DNA from: Acidisphaera sp. S103 | Lineage (GTDB): Bacteria > Pseudomonadota > Alphaproteobacteria > Acetobacterales > Acetobacteraceae | Assembly (NCBI RefSeq): GCF_009765975.1 | Contig: NZ_LMUJ01000042.1 | Location: forward strand, 242,243-285,429 | DNA length: 43,187 bases | Direction: 5' to 3' | In this document: piece by piece, positions 6,966 through 15,107 of the stretch | How the letters are laid out: each line of letters opens with the position of its first letter | Position numbering within the stretch: the first letter of the stretch is position 1 | Notes under the pieces: generated by a model | Databases searched by the model: none | Seen by the model: the letters and a program-made list of their open reading frames with translations, nothing else | Told to the model about the DNA's origin: nothing | Position numbers and translations under genes: made by a program

Positions 6966-9248
6966 TCATTCAAGGTGCAGCTTCCGGCGCAGAGCCTGAC
7001 CCGGATCGGCGGACCCCGACGCGGGCAGATGCTGCATTTCCTGGGGCACACTGGCCGCGTTGCTCATCTGGTCGCGCAGGTCCTGTGTCAGCGCCCTTGC
7101 ATCCTGCTGGTCGTGGATGACATGCGGCGTGATCAACACCAGCAGCTCGGTCCGGGTACGCTGGTTGGACTGCTGGCCGGCCAGGAAACCCAGCACCGGG
7201 ATGTCCTTCAGCCACGGAATGCCCTGGTTGCTGCGGCTGACGTTATCGGTGATCAGCCCGGCCAACCCCACTGTCTGCCCATCCTGCACAACCACGCGGG
7301 AAACGACCTGCCGTTCGTTGAACGTCGGTGAGTTGATCCCCGACGTGCCCGACACGGCGGTGGTCGATGTCGCGACACTGCTGACCTGCTGCTGCACATC
7401 CAGCGTGACCAGGCCACCGCTGTTCACGCGCGGCGTCACCTGCATGATGACCCCGGTCGGCTGATAGTTGATCGAGTTGGTGACGGCCGAGTCCGCGGTC
7501 AGCGTACTGGTCGTGGTGCCGGTCAGATAAGGCACCAGGCTGCCGACCATCAACGATGCCTGCTGGTTATCCAGCACCATGATTTCGGGCGACGACAGCA
7601 CATGCACGGTGGTCACCGCCTGTAGCGCGGACAGCACGAACGGCGCCCCGCCCGACCCGGTGCCGCCCACGACGAAACCCGGAAAATTCGTGTTGAGCTG
7701 GGAGGCAACCAGCCCCGCCGGCCCCAGCGACTGCGACGCCCCGCTCAGCACGCCGTTCACCCCGCCGGAGCGGAAAAACCATTGCGTGCCGTATTGCAGC
7801 GCGTCGTTCAACGTCACCTCGGCGATGGTGGCGTCGATGCGGACCTCCAGCGGCAGGATATCGACCTTGTGCAGCATCGTTACGACCGCCTCCTGCTCCC
7901 GCGGCGTCGCATAGATCATCACGGCATTGTTCTGCTCGTCTGGAATAATCCGTATCCCATCCGAAACGTCAGCATTGTTGCCGCCGTTCAATCCACCCAA
8001 CAGCGGGCTTGCATCCGCCGCTGCCTGCTGTGTGCCGCCCGAGCCCGCGGCCGGCGCGTTGTTCTGCGTCCCCACCCCCTGCGCACCACCGACACCCGAG
8101 CCGGTGCCTGGCGCCGCGCCGCCGCCGATCCCGCCGGACAGGCCGCTCAACGATGACGACGCACCGCCGCCGCCGCCCGTCTGGCCGGACATCAGGCTGT
8201 TCATCGCTGCCGCCTTATGGCTGCTGGGCCGCGCCGTGACATTGTTCGGCGTGTAGGCCTGCTGCAGCAGGTACGCGACATCGTCGCTATGACTGTTCTG
8301 CAGATAGTAAACGTGCCAGTTGCGCACCGTTTCCTGCCAGGTCCGCGCGACCATCGCGTAGATCCGGCGCGAGTCGTCGATGTAGCGCTGCTGGCTCGAC
8401 ACCAGCAGCACACTGTTCATCCGCTCCATCGGCATGGCGCGCACGACCCCCGCCAACGGCTCGCCACGCTGGCTGCCGAACGCGTCCATCAGGGCGGAGG
8501 CGAAATCCTTCGCGCTGCCCGCGGGGACCGGCAGCAACGCATAGGACTGTCCCGCCAGGGCATCGACGTCGAACGCCTGCACCAGGCTGACAAGCGCCTC
8601 CCGGGCACCGGGCTCGCCACCGACGATCAGGGTGTTGCTGCCGCCGCCGGCAATGATCTTGGCGTTGTTTCCGGCGTACGGTTGCAGCAGCTTGGCGAGA
8701 TCCTCGGCCGACGCGTAGCGCAATCGCACGACAACGCTTCCCGCGGCCGCGCTGCTACCGGCCAGCGCGGGTGCGGCCGCGGCCCCGGCCGGCACGACGC
8801 GATACAGCGAACCCGATTGCAGCAACGCCGCCCCGCTCTGCGCCAGCATCGTCTGCAACGCAGCAAGCAGCTCCGTCTGGTCGAGCGGCCGGACCGTGCG
8901 GAACGTCGCGGTGCCATGCACGGTTGGATCGATCGCGTAATTGACCTTCAGCATGGTGCCAAGGATCTGCGCCACCACCTCCCGTATGTCAGTGTCGGCG
9001 AAATTGAGCACGACGTTCCCCGTCCCGCCCCCGTTCGGCACACTCACGGCCGTTCCCGGTTTCGTTCCATATGAAACCTGTGCCGGCAGCATCGCGTCCG
9101 GGACGCCGACGCTGCCGTCGATCCGCGGGGACGCCGCGCCGGCCGAACTCGAAACCGGCGGCAGTGGCTCCAACGCAGGGTTCACCGCCGGGGCGCAGCC
9201 CGCGAGTGCCGTCAAAGCCGCCAGCGTCGCCGGGAAACATCGGTTCAC
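6966..9248 (-). CDS. gspD: Type II secretion secretin GspD (lipoprotein)
   Basis: Outer-membrane channel of the type II secretion system. The 760-residue protein has a lipoprotein signal with lipobox L15-A-G-C18, so it is probably lipidated. An N-terminal N0-like domain (NVVLNFADTDIREVVAQIL) and N-domain repeats (SVVVRLRYASAEDLAKLLQ; NSVLLVSSQQRYIDD) follow. A long Gly/Ser/Ala-rich insert occupies about residues 350-430. The secretin core includes ALQAVTTVHVLSSPEIMVLD, VTPRVNSGG and VGLAGLITDN, and ends with IPVLGFLAG and TELLVLITPHVI. Lipidated secretins such as HxcQ reach the outer membrane without a separate pilotin, which may explain why no pilotin gene is seen. It is transcribed apart from the pseudopilin operon. 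Confidence 0.95.
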   Translation of the reverse strand: MNRCFPATLAALTALAGCAPAVNPALEPLPPVSSSAGAASPRIDGSVGVPDAMLPAQVSYGTKPGTAVSVPNGGGTGNVVLNFADTDIREVVAQILGTMLKVNYAIDPTVHGTATFRTVRPLDQTELLAALQTMLAQSGAALLQSGSLYRVVPAGAAAAPALAGSSAAAGSVVVRLRYASAEDLAKLLQPYAGNNAKIIAGGGSNTLIVGGEPGAREALVSLVQAFDVDALAGQSYALLPVPAGSAKDFASALMDAFGSQRGEPLAGVVRAMPMERMNSVLLVSSQQRYIDDSRRIYAMVARTWQETVRNWHVYYLQNSHSDDVAYLLQQAYTPNNVTARPSSHKAAAMNSLMSGQTGGGGGASSSLSGLSGGIGGGAAPGTGSGVGGAQGVGTQNNAPAAGSGGTQQAAADASPLLGGLNGGNNADVSDGIRIIPDEQNNAVMIYATPREQEAVVTMLHKVDILPLEVRIDATIAEVTLNDALQYGTQWFFRSGGVNGVLSGASQSLGPAGLVASQLNTNFPGFVVGGTGSGGAPFVLSALQAVTTVHVLSSPEIMVLDNQQASLMVGSLVPYLTGTTTSTLTADSAVTNSINYQPTGVIMQVTPRVNSGGLVTLDVQQQVSSVATSTTAVSGTSGINSPTFNERQVVSRVVVQDGQTVGLAGLITDNVSRSNQGIPWLKDIPVLGFLAGQQSNQRTRTELLVLITPHVIHDQQDARALTQDLRDQMSNAASVPQEMQHLPASGSADPGQALRRKLHLE

Positions 9249-9432
9249 GTTGCATTATCCTACGCGATCGGCCCGATATCGGTCCTCGGGACGGGTAAGC
9301 CGGATGCTCCGGCGGGGTAGAAATCCATGAAAACGGCCAGAATCGGCTGCCGGACGCCGCCACCAAGCTCAAACCCGTGCGGACCCCTCTAACCCAGGTC
9401 GAACGGACAGTCGGCGCTCAGGTCAGGCCACG

Positions 9433-9885
9433 TCATGGCGGGCGATGTCCGGAATGGACGAACATCATGGTTGCCGAACGAATAACCTGGGCCTGATATG
9501 CCTGGTTGAGGACGGGTGTGTGGGAATGGTAGTCGCCGATCGCACGCAGCAGATCGCCCCGCGTCTCCACCAGATAGGAATGGAGAATAAGGCCGGCGGC
9601 CGCGATGTTGAAACACGGCTGGTCAAGCAGGCGGCCGCGTACATCCGCCTCGCTCAGGTGGGTCAGATGGGACAGCGGCGATATCCAAAGCGTGTTGACC
9701 TGCATCACGCCGAGATCCTCGGACCCATCGGTATTCCGATGCACGACCCCGACGCCGCCCCCTTCCACGGCCTGGATCGAGGGCAGCACGCGTGGCGGAA
9801 GATGATACGCTGAGGCGACGAGAACCATGCAGGTCACAAACGGGATCACAATGGCTCTACGTCCTCTGTCCGGCGCGAAGATCAT
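9433..9885 (-). CDS. Small lytic transglycosylase (SLT/IagB-VirB1 type)
   Basis: Predicted periplasmic muramidase that opens peptidoglycan for envelope-spanning machines. From the ATG at 9885 the product has 150 residues: a hydrophobic leader (AIVIPFVTCMVLVASAY), then SIQAVEGG with the likely catalytic Glu41, and EDLGVMQVNTLWI, the transglycosylase GxMQ-N signature. A later AIGDYHSHTP matches the YN-G region of such enzymes in a modified form. A TTG at 9993 would add 36 unlikely residues. Its position between gspD and gspG suggests it inserts this secretion system through the cell wall. Placement within the T2SS is inference; the enzyme family is clear. Confidence 0.85.
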   Translation of the reverse strand: MIFAPDRGRRAIVIPFVTCMVLVASAYHLPPRVLPSIQAVEGGGVGVVHRNTDGSEDLGVMQVNTLWISPLSHLTHLSEADVRGRLLDQPCFNIAAAGLILHSYLVETRGDLLRAIGDYHSHTPVLNQAYQAQVIRSATMMFVHSGHRPP

Positions 9886-10075
9886 CCACGAAGACCCATC
9901 GTCTCGCGGGGCGGCGGTGCCAGGTGCATTCCATTCAGGCCGTATATCGCAGCCGATGTCCGGGGAAAACCGCTCGTTCTGTAGTGAAGACAACTTGTCA
10001 CCAGACTGACACTTGCCGCGCTGCGCTTGCCACGCCTACAGGGACGCCGCCAATAGGGGGTCATTCCGGTTTACT

Positions 10076-10519
10076 ATGCGTGACAGTCCGGTGTTATTTC
10101 GAAAAGCAACCGAATCCCGCGACCAGGGATTTACCCTTCTGGAACTTCTTGTCGTCATCGTGATTCTCGGGTTGCTGATCGGCCTGGTCGCGCCGGCGGC
10201 ATTGCGCCAGCTTGGCGGCGCCCGCGTGTCGGTCGCCCACCAGTCGATCGAACGCCTTTCATCGGTGCTTGATCTCTACAAGCTGGACGTCGGACTCTAT
10301 CCGACGACCGAACAGGGCCTAGAGGCGCTGGTCGAGCGTCCGGCGGATGTCGAGGCGTGGAATGGCCCCTATCTGAAGGGCGGCAAGGCCCCGGCCGACC
10401 CCTGGAATCACCCGTATGTTTACAGCAGCCCGTCAACCCGAAGCGGCCACGATTACGACCTGTGCTCGCACGGACCGTCAGGCGGTGACGCGGGGCAGGA
10501 CATGATCTGCAACCCGTAA
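10076..10519 (+). CDS. gspG: Type II secretion major pseudopilin GspG
   Basis: Main subunit of the periplasmic pseudopilus. The 147-residue protein has a prepilin cleavage site at DQG/FTLLELLVVIVILGLL, cut and N-methylated by the prepilin peptidase. The C-terminal domain carries GspG hallmarks: LDLYKLDVGLYPTTEQGLEAL, GPYLKGGKAPADPWNHPYVY and a C-terminal calcium-loop-like segment with DLCSHGPSGGDAG. The ATG at 10076 gives a leader of usual length; the upstream in-frame extension is not conserved-looking. Unlike every other pseudopilin here, gspG stands alone on the plus strand and converges on gspK. Confidence 0.95.
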   Translation: MRDSPVLFRKATESRDQGFTLLELLVVIVILGLLIGLVAPAALRQLGGARVSVAHQSIERLSSVLDLYKLDVGLYPTTEQGLEALVERPADVEAWNGPYLKGGKAPADPWNHPYVYSSPSTRSGHDYDLCSHGPSGGDAGQDMICNP

Positions 10520-10588
10520 TGCCAACCGCCGTTGCGTCCGGATTCTTGCCTCCCAGCCTCTCTTACAAACCCCGTCCACCCGCAACTC

Positions 10589-11398
10589 TCATCGTGACCA
10601 CGTCAGTATCCGATAGCTCGGCCCACCATCCGTCACGCCGATCCGAACATCCGCATGGCGAGTGAACCGGGCTCCATTGGGCCCACCGGCCGTCGCCGTG
10701 ATCGCGATCGTGCCGGAGGACGATGCGGGCGTGCCCACGATCTGGCTTCCGGCGACATCAGCCAGCGCCGCCGCGACGGCCGGGTCGGCCGCACCCGGCT
10801 CCGGAGCACCCATGTTGTAGATCGACAGATGCGGCGCCAGCCGAACCAGCATGTCCGGCGTCATTCCCAACACATCCCCCAGTTCGGCGATGCTTTGGAA
10901 CGGCTGCCCCGGCGGTCCGTAAGGCTTCCCGGCCGCGCTGTATTGCGAGGCCTTGGCGCCCCCGGGTAAGGCGGTCGCGTTGTCGCTCCGCCAGTCCACG
11001 ATGGCCGCCGCGAGTGTCTCGGACGTCCCCTCGGCGACGCCCACGTGCCGCAGCAGCGCCTGCAACAGGGATGGCGGCGCGGTATTCGGGTTGACCTTCC
11101 CCGCCTCATTCTCCACCCGGATCCGCACCCGGCCACGGACCATGTCACCGAATGCCAACGGCTGGCCGGACGTGGCCAGCGCATGAAAAACGACGTCGTA
11201 GATCGCACCGTCCGCTTCCGCCTGAAGCCGGGCGTTTTCCCGCAGATTGCCGGCCAGTTGCGCCTCGGTACGTCCGGTTCCGGCGATGCCGAAGACCAGC
11301 AAGGCCAGCAGGACCATCGTCCAGAGCACGATCAGCAGGGCAAACCCCCGTTCTCGGTGCCTCAGCCGTCCCCCTCGGTCCAACAGTGCCGGACTCAC
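10589..11398 (-). CDS. gspK: Type II secretion minor pseudopilin GspK
   Basis: Large minor pseudopilin that caps the pseudopilus tip with GspI and GspJ. The 269-residue protein has a prepilin-like N-terminus (RERGFALLIVLWTMVLLALL) and lacks the usual glutamate at +5, as is normal for GspK. It continues with EAGKVNPNTAPPSLLQALL, a SAM-like helical domain and IVDWRSDN, all typical of the family. Its ATG overlaps the end of gspL by four bases (ATGA type), and it is the last gene of the gspE-F-H-I-J-L-K operon. Confidence 0.93.
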   Translation of the reverse strand: MSPALLDRGGRLRHRERGFALLIVLWTMVLLALLVFGIAGTGRTEAQLAGNLRENARLQAEADGAIYDVVFHALATSGQPLAFGDMVRGRVRIRVENEAGKVNPNTAPPSLLQALLRHVGVAEGTSETLAAAIVDWRSDNATALPGGAKASQYSAAGKPYGPPGQPFQSIAELGDVLGMTPDMLVRLAPHLSIYNMGAPEPGAADPAVAAALADVAGSQIVGTPASSSGTIAITATAGGPNGARFTRHADVRIGVTDGGPSYRILTWSR

Positions 11399-12441
11399 CG
11401 CGCGATGCCGGCGCGGATCGAAAACGCATCTGACCCGTTTTCGGCGCGGGTCACCGATGCGACGAAGGCGGGATCCTTGATGACCGGGCTGGCGGCCAGT
11501 ACGCCGATCAACCTCGCCGCCGCCCTCGACTCGCCGGTGATCTCCAGCCTGCCCGCGCGTATGGTTAGACCTGTCAGGAACGTGTCGTCGGGCAGCGCGG
11601 CGGTGACGGCGGACAACACGGCCAGCGGATCGCCGACACGGCCGTGCTCCGCGGCAACCAGGGTGGCGGCCGAGGACGCACGTGCGATCCGCGCCCGCAG
11701 CGTCTCCGCCAATCGCACATTCGGCTCCAGCGCACTGATCCGGCTTTCAACGTCCGCTCGGGCGATGGATTGCAGGGCACAGGGCAGCACAATGGCAGCA
11801 GCGGCCAGGACCGCGATTCCGCCAAGCCCGATCCGCAGATTGCGCTGCCGTCGTTGCCTGGATGCCGCCATGTGTCCGAACGGGATGATGCGCGCCGCAC
11901 CCGATGGTGTCGCAGCCTCCAGCCAGGACGCGGCGATGCCGAACGCCTCAATCGCCGCGGTCAAGGACGGCACGGCGGCTTTCGGCACGAAGGAAAGACG
12001 GACATGCAGGCGCCGTCGGTCCCGATCGCGCCGTATGACCGACGCGACCCAGAACAGTTCCTCGGCAGCGAACGGCGTGATGCTGTCCATCTCGTAGCGC
12101 AGCACGCTCGCCAGGTCGGCTTCCGCCGCGAGCGGCAATGCGAAGGTCCGTTCGAGCAGCACATCGCCGGGAACCTGCACGGCGATCGGATACCGCCGGT
12201 CGAGTTTCCGCAGGATGGATCGCGCCTGGTCCGTCCCTGCCGCATCCAGCGCGAAATGGCCGAGCACCGACTCCGTCCCCGCGCGCCGTGTGCTCAGGCG
12301 GATCGTCGGTGGCGCCGCTTGCGGATGCCCATCCATCGAAACGACGCAGGCATCCGGCGCACCGTCGGTTCGATTGCGCATGGCCGGTGGGATCAGGTCC
12401 AGCATCTGCCTGATCCACCAGCTCGGAAGGTCGTTCAGCAT
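11395..12441 (-). CDS. gspL: Type II secretion GspL/PilN-like assembly protein
   Basis: Inner-membrane platform protein expected to link the GspE ATPase to the pseudopilus. The 348-residue product shows a cytoplasmic actin-like part (RYEMDSITPFAAEELFWVA, DVLLERTFALPLAAEADLA), one membrane helix (GGIAVLAAAAIVLPCALQSI), a helical stretch, and a periplasmic ferredoxin-like domain resembling PilN (FLTGLTIRAGRLEITGESR). The ATG at 12441 lies 11 bases after the gspJ stop; longer upstream reading runs through gspJ in another frame and is spurious. No gspM follows; gspK comes next. The PilN-like C-terminus may do the work of GspM, but that is inference. Confidence 0.85.
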   Translation of the reverse strand: MLNDLPSWWIRQMLDLIPPAMRNRTDGAPDACVVSMDGHPQAAPPTIRLSTRRAGTESVLGHFALDAAGTDQARSILRKLDRRYPIAVQVPGDVLLERTFALPLAAEADLASVLRYEMDSITPFAAEELFWVASVIRRDRDRRRLHVRLSFVPKAAVPSLTAAIEAFGIAASWLEAATPSGAARIIPFGHMAASRQRRQRNLRIGLGGIAVLAAAAIVLPCALQSIARADVESRISALEPNVRLAETLRARIARASSAATLVAAEHGRVGDPLAVLSAVTAALPDDTFLTGLTIRAGRLEITGESRAAARLIGVLAASPVIKDPAFVASVTRAENGSDAFSIRAGIAR

Positions 12442-12454
12442 GAAGGCGGCATTG

Positions 12455-13057
12455 TCATGTTCCGTATGGCTGACGCATCGGGGCCACGATGATCTCCGGC
12501 CAGTGGCGCGGGTCGCCCTTGGCAAACGCGATTCGTATGCGCACCAGCGCCGGCAGCGATGAATTGCTCCAGTGCGCCACCCACTGGCCGCCGCCATTTG
12601 ATGACGGTTCCCAATAGGCGAATTCGATAGGGTCGACACCGCCGAGAATCGCGCTGTCGGTCGCCCGGGGCGGTGGTCCAAACCGCACCGCATGCAGCCT
12701 GGGCGTCCATCGCAGCACCAGCCGATGCGCGCCGTCCACCAGCAGGACGGCATCGATCGGCTGCGCATCCAGCCCGGTCGCGCCGTTCGGCAGGATCGTC
12801 GCGAAACCCAGGCTGTGTTCGGCGCCCGCCACCATCGTCGGCTGATCGCTGCTGCCGGGGTCCATCTGTTCGATCAGATTGCGCAGGACACGGTCGGTGG
12901 TTTCCAGCCCGTCGCGTGCATCGATCGTGCGGGTCTGCATGGCTCGGGCGTGCAGGCCGAACCGCACGCCCTGGCTCAGGCCGATCATCACGAACCCGAA
13001 CACCACCAGGGCGACCAGGATTTCCAGCAGCGTGAACCCGCGCTCAGCTCGCGTCAT
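12455..13057 (-). CDS. gspJ: Type II secretion minor pseudopilin GspJ
   Basis: Minor pseudopilin of the tip complex. It has 200 residues with a prepilin site RAERG/FTLLEILVALVVFGF including the conserved Glu at +5. The body has the GspJ arrangement of a helix (DARDGLETTDRVLRNLIEQ) followed by beta strands (DAVLLVDGAHRLVLRW, DPIEFAYWEP) and ends with ALVRIRIAFAKGDPRHWPE. Its ATG overlaps the gspI stop by four bases, so translation is coupled. Confidence 0.9.
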   Translation of the reverse strand: MTRAERGFTLLEILVALVVFGFVMIGLSQGVRFGLHARAMQTRTIDARDGLETTDRVLRNLIEQMDPGSSDQPTMVAGAEHSLGFATILPNGATGLDAQPIDAVLLVDGAHRLVLRWTPRLHAVRFGPPPRATDSAILGGVDPIEFAYWEPSSNGGGQWVAHWSNSSLPALVRIRIAFAKGDPRHWPEIIVAPMRQPYGT

Positions 13058-13431
13058 GGACCCGGCCGCGTCGCGGCGCCGAGGCGCTCGCTATCGAGTT
13101 CCACAGACCGCCGGCTGCCGTCCACCCACGACACGGCGACGCTGACGGCATACAGCGCGGTCAATGCGGTCGTCCCGAGCGGGGTGATTCGCTCCCGCCA
13201 ATGGAAGCCCTGCCCATCATCACCCTGGCGGTCGCCTGCCGTCAGGCTGCCCGCCGTCAGCGCTGCCAGGCGCGACTGTGCTCTGGTCACTGCTTCCTCG
13301 TACCGGCCGGCGATCTGCGCCGAACGCAGTCCCTCCAGCGTGCCATGGAACAACACACCCAGCGCGAGCGCGGCGATCACGAACGCAACCAGCACTTCCA
13401 GCAAGGTGAACCCGCGCTCAGCCCGCGCCAT
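13054..13431 (-). CDS. gspI: Type II secretion minor pseudopilin GspI
   Basis: Minor pseudopilin that starts the tip complex with GspJ and GspK. The 125-residue length is typical. The prepilin site is RAERG/FTLLEVLVAFVIAALAL, and the helix continues with GTLEGLRSAQIAGRYEEAVT, followed by a short beta domain (FHWRERITPL, YAVSVAVSWVDG). It overlaps gspH by 14 bases and gspJ by 4. Confidence 0.9.
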   Translation of the reverse strand: MARAERGFTLLEVLVAFVIAALALGVLFHGTLEGLRSAQIAGRYEEAVTRAQSRLAALTAGSLTAGDRQGDDGQGFHWRERITPLGTTALTALYAVSVAVSWVDGSRRSVELDSERLGAATRPGP

Positions 13432-13897
13432 CGAGGCTCACCCGCCCGGTCAGCCAGTCGACCAGGACCAGCCGCACAAATCCCCCCTGCCCCAGCGCGA
13501 TTCGCCCACCGTTGGAACTGCCGTCCGGCGCGAACCGGATGGCGACGATGCGGCCGGTGGCAGGCTGGCCGGTGAACGATGCCGCGGCGACGCCGACGCC
13601 GCGCGGCAAGGTCTCGACGGGTGAACCGTCGATCCGCAGGGCATGCGCGGCGATGTCGAGCGAGACGGAAACCGGCTGATCCAGCGCAATGGCCCGCGAC
13701 CGTGCCAGGCGCATCGCCTGTGCCACCTGCCGCGCCGCCACCCGCGCATCCAGCGCCGCGCTGTGCATCGGACCGCGCGCCATCACCAGGCCAAGCGTCA
13801 GGCCCAGCACGACCAGCACCACGATCATCTCGATCAGCGTGAAGCCCGCCGTGGGGTGGCCTTTCACGGCAACGCCGAGGTCAGTTCGCGAGGTCAT
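13418..13897 (-). CDS. gspH: Type II secretion minor pseudopilin GspH
   Basis: Minor pseudopilin that joins the GspG fibre to the tip complex. The 159-residue protein has prepilin site TAG/FTLIEMIVVLVVLGLTLGL with Glu at +5. The GspH-typical helix ARVAARQVAQAMRLARSRAI and beta-rich C-terminus (PVSVSLDIAAHALRIDG, IVAIRFAPDGSSNGGRI) follow. It overlaps the end of gspF by 17 bases. Confidence 0.9.
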   Translation of the reverse strand: MTSRTDLGVAVKGHPTAGFTLIEMIVVLVVLGLTLGLVMARGPMHSAALDARVAARQVAQAMRLARSRAIALDQPVSVSLDIAAHALRIDGSPVETLPRGVGVAAASFTGQPATGRIVAIRFAPDGSSNGGRIALGQGGFVRLVLVDWLTGRVSLDGAG

Positions 13898-15107
13898 TGA
13901 GGCTCAACATCGCCAGCAGCAGCGATGAGACGATGGCCGCAACAGCGGCGCCCATCACGATGGTGATCGCCGGCACCAGCAGCGAAACCAGCCGCTGCAC
14001 GCCGATCCGGGTCTTTTCCTCGTGGATTTCCGCGGCACGCAGGGCCATTTTTCCGAGTTGAGCGGTCTCCTCGCCCAGCCGCAGCAGGTAGATCGTGCGG
14101 CGTGGAAACACGCCGGACTCGCCCAGCGGGCCGGCGAGTCCGGCTCCCCCCTTGGCGGACGCCGTGGCGCGATCGATCGCCTGCACCCCCGCGCTGTTGC
14201 CGACAGTGTCGCGGACGATGGCCAGGGCGCCGATCAGTGGAACGCCGTTCAACACCAGCGTTCCCAGGGTCCGGCTGAACCGGGCGGCGACGATGTCGCG
14301 GGACAGCGTGCCGATGACCGGCAGCCGCAGCAGCCACCGGTCCACCAGCAGCCTTGGCGCCGGCATGCGCAGCGCCTGCCGCGCGGCCACACACAGCGCG
14401 GCCAGCAGCAACAGGATGTAGATCCCGTCCTGTGAAACAAAAGCGCCGACGGCGATCAGGATCTGCGTCGGACGGGGCAATGCCACGCCGTTCTGCTCGA
14501 ACAGCGGTACGAACTGGGGCAACACCTCGGTCAGCAGCAGGGTGATCGACCCGATCGCCGCGACCATCAGCAACGTCGGGTAGATCATCGCGGACTGCAC
14601 CGTGGCGGTCAGGGCGCGCTCACGCTCCAGCAGCGTGGCGAGCCGTTCGAGAATCGCCGCCAGCGTGCCGCCGGCCTCCCCGGCTCGGACGAGGCCGACA
14701 TAAAGCCGGGAAAAACTGCCGGTATGCCGGGTCAGCGCGGCGGCAAGGGAACTGCCGTCGCGCACTGCCTGCCTGATCTCGTCCAATACCCGTGCAACGC
14801 GCGGATTAGGAGCAGTTTCCACCAGGAAACGCAGCGCCCGGTCCATGTCCTGGCCAGCGTCCAGCATGATCGCCAACTCGCGGGTGATATTCGTGACCTC
14901 CTGGCGGCTGAGGCCTCGACGGCGGCCGAATTCCATGGTCAGCAGGTCGCGGATCGAGAACCCCGGGGCGGCCGGCTCCACCCGGGCCGGAACCTGGCCT
15001 TGCCGCCGCAGTTGCAGGATGACGGCGGCTTCGTCCGCAGCGTCAGTGGTGCCTCGGACCAGTTCCCCGGTTGCGGTTATGGCGCTGTAGCGGAACGCTG
15101 GCATCAC
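13881..15107 (-). CDS. gspF: Type II secretion inner-membrane platform protein GspF
   Basis: Polytopic platform protein around which the pseudopilus assembles. The 408-residue length is normal. Two repeated GspF domains are visible: LTMEFGRRRGLSRQEVTNIT to LYVGLVRAGEAGGTLAAIL, and the second near RFSRTLGTLVLNGVPLIGAL to YLLRLGEETAQLGKMAL. Three membrane helices are visible, including YPTLLMVAAIGSITLLLTEV and the last one AITIVMGAAVAAIVSSLLLA. The N-terminal FRYSAITATGELVRGTTDA is a standard opening. It overlaps gspE by four bases. Confidence 0.95.
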   Translation of the reverse strand: MMPAFRYSAITATGELVRGTTDAADEAAVILQLRRQGQVPARVEPAAPGFSIRDLLTMEFGRRRGLSRQEVTNITRELAIMLDAGQDMDRALRFLVETAPNPRVARVLDEIRQAVRDGSSLAAALTRHTGSFSRLYVGLVRAGEAGGTLAAILERLATLLERERALTATVQSAMIYPTLLMVAAIGSITLLLTEVLPQFVPLFEQNGVALPRPTQILIAVGAFVSQDGIYILLLLAALCVAARQALRMPAPRLLVDRWLLRLPVIGTLSRDIVAARFSRTLGTLVLNGVPLIGALAIVRDTVGNSAGVQAIDRATASAKGGAGLAGPLGESGVFPRRTIYLLRLGEETAQLGKMALRAAEIHEEKTRIGVQRLVSLLVPAITIVMGAAVAAIVSSLLLAMLSLNDLAN

